Shown: piece after piece, positions 6,169 to 6,583 of the stretch | How positions within the stretch are numbered: position 1 is the first letter of the stretch | How the letters are laid out: every line of letters starts with the position of its first letter | DNA from: Cellvibrionaceae bacterium | Lineage (GTDB): Bacteria; Pseudomonadota; Gammaproteobacteria; Pseudomonadales; Cellvibrionaceae | Direction: 5' to 3' | DNA length: 6,583 nt | Assembly: GCA_027012915.1 (NCBI GenBank) | Contig: JALUYN010000622.1 | Location: forward strand, 1-6,583 | Translations under genes and position numbers: made by a program | Notes under the pieces: generated by a model | The model's database searches: none | Told to the model about the DNA's origin: nothing | The model's input: the letters and a program-made list of their open reading frames with translations, nothing else

Positions 6169-6583
6169 ATGGTGCTGAAACTGCAGGGCTACTTCGGTGG
6201 CACCTTTGATCCGATTCACAATGGCCATCTACGCATGGCGTTGGAACTCAGCGAGCAGCTGCAGTTCGACGAATTCTCGCTGGTGCCTTGTCATCGTCCG
6301 CCGCATCGCGAGTCGCCCGGCTGCAGCGATAGAGTGCGCGCGGAGATGGTGGATTTAGCCATTGCCGATTGTGATTCGCTGCGAATGGATGATCGCGAAC
6401 TGAGGCGGGACAGCCTCTCTTACAGTATCGATACCCTGCGGCAGTTGCGGGCGGAATACGGGGAGCAGGTGTCTCTTTGCTGGTGTGTTGGTATGGATTC
6501 GTTGGTGAATCTTTCCAGCTGGTACCGCTGGCGCGAGCTGCTCGACTTCGCGCATTTGGTTGTAGTAGCTCGGCCGGGTTGGG
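6169..6583 (+). CDS. nadD: Nicotinate-nucleotide adenylyltransferase, 3' end cut by window
   Basis: NadD joins nicotinate mononucleotide and ATP to give deamido-NAD and pyrophosphate, in cytoplasmic NAD synthesis. The first 138 residues are present and the frame is open to the window edge; family members have about 210-220 residues, so roughly a third is missing. Diagnostic motifs are GGTFDPIHNGHL (10-21) with the H17xxH20 nucleotidyltransferase signature, VPCHRPPHR (39-47), ELRRDSLSYSIDTL (77-90), where the family has an ELRR..PSYT.DTL pattern, and GMDSLVNLSSWYRW (108-121). The ATG at 6169 follows AGGCGA (6160-6165) closely; a GTG at 6172 is an alternative that removes one residue. It lies 15 bp after proA and has no promoter of its own that I can see. 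Confidence 0.97.
   Translation, partial: MVLKLQGYFGGTFDPIHNGHLRMALELSEQLQFDEFSLVPCHRPPHRESPGCSDRVRAEMVDLAIADCDSLRMDDRELRRDSLSYSIDTLRQLRAEYGEQVSLCWCVGMDSLVNLSSWYRWRELLDFAHLVVVARPGW

Overview
The window comes from a gammaproteobacterial chromosome. The main reason is the proA-nadD gene pair on one strand, 15 bp apart, an arrangement common in Pseudomonas-like and marine gammaproteobacteria; the proteins and the moderate GC content agree. I cannot name a genus. All genes that I accept lie on the + strand, and no tRNA, rRNA, CRISPR array, insertion sequence or phage gene is visible.

Layout. Positions 1-68 hold the last 21 codons of an unrecognised gene. Positions 69-245 are intergenic, with a perfect 9-bp hairpin, a weak promoter candidate and a good ribosome binding site. 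Positions 246-1991 encode a tail-anchored Ser/Thr protein kinase made of an apparently active Hanks-type domain, then a degenerate pseudokinase domain, then one C-terminal membrane segment. Positions 1992-2122 are intergenic, with two small hairpins, the second followed by seven T residues. Positions 2123-4720 encode a large MMPL/RND-superfamily exporter with an acidic six-copy hexapeptide repeat in its second extracytoplasmic domain. Positions 4721-4899 are a promoter region with a 15-bp palindrome, a consensus TATAAT box and a hairpin followed by a T-rich tract. Positions 4900-6153 are proA (proline synthesis), and 6169 to the window end is the first two thirds of nadD (NAD synthesis).

Function. 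proA and nadD are housekeeping genes, probably cotranscribed. The kinase and the exporter are accessory or uncharacterised. They are neighbours on one strand, but a terminator-like structure and a 131-bp gap make a shared operon uncertain. No partner protein phosphatase, membrane fusion protein or outer-membrane channel is present in the window.

Nothing here proves a new system. The best leads are the kinase-pseudokinase tail-anchored architecture, the DPF repeat in the exporter, and the regulatory region ahead of proA.
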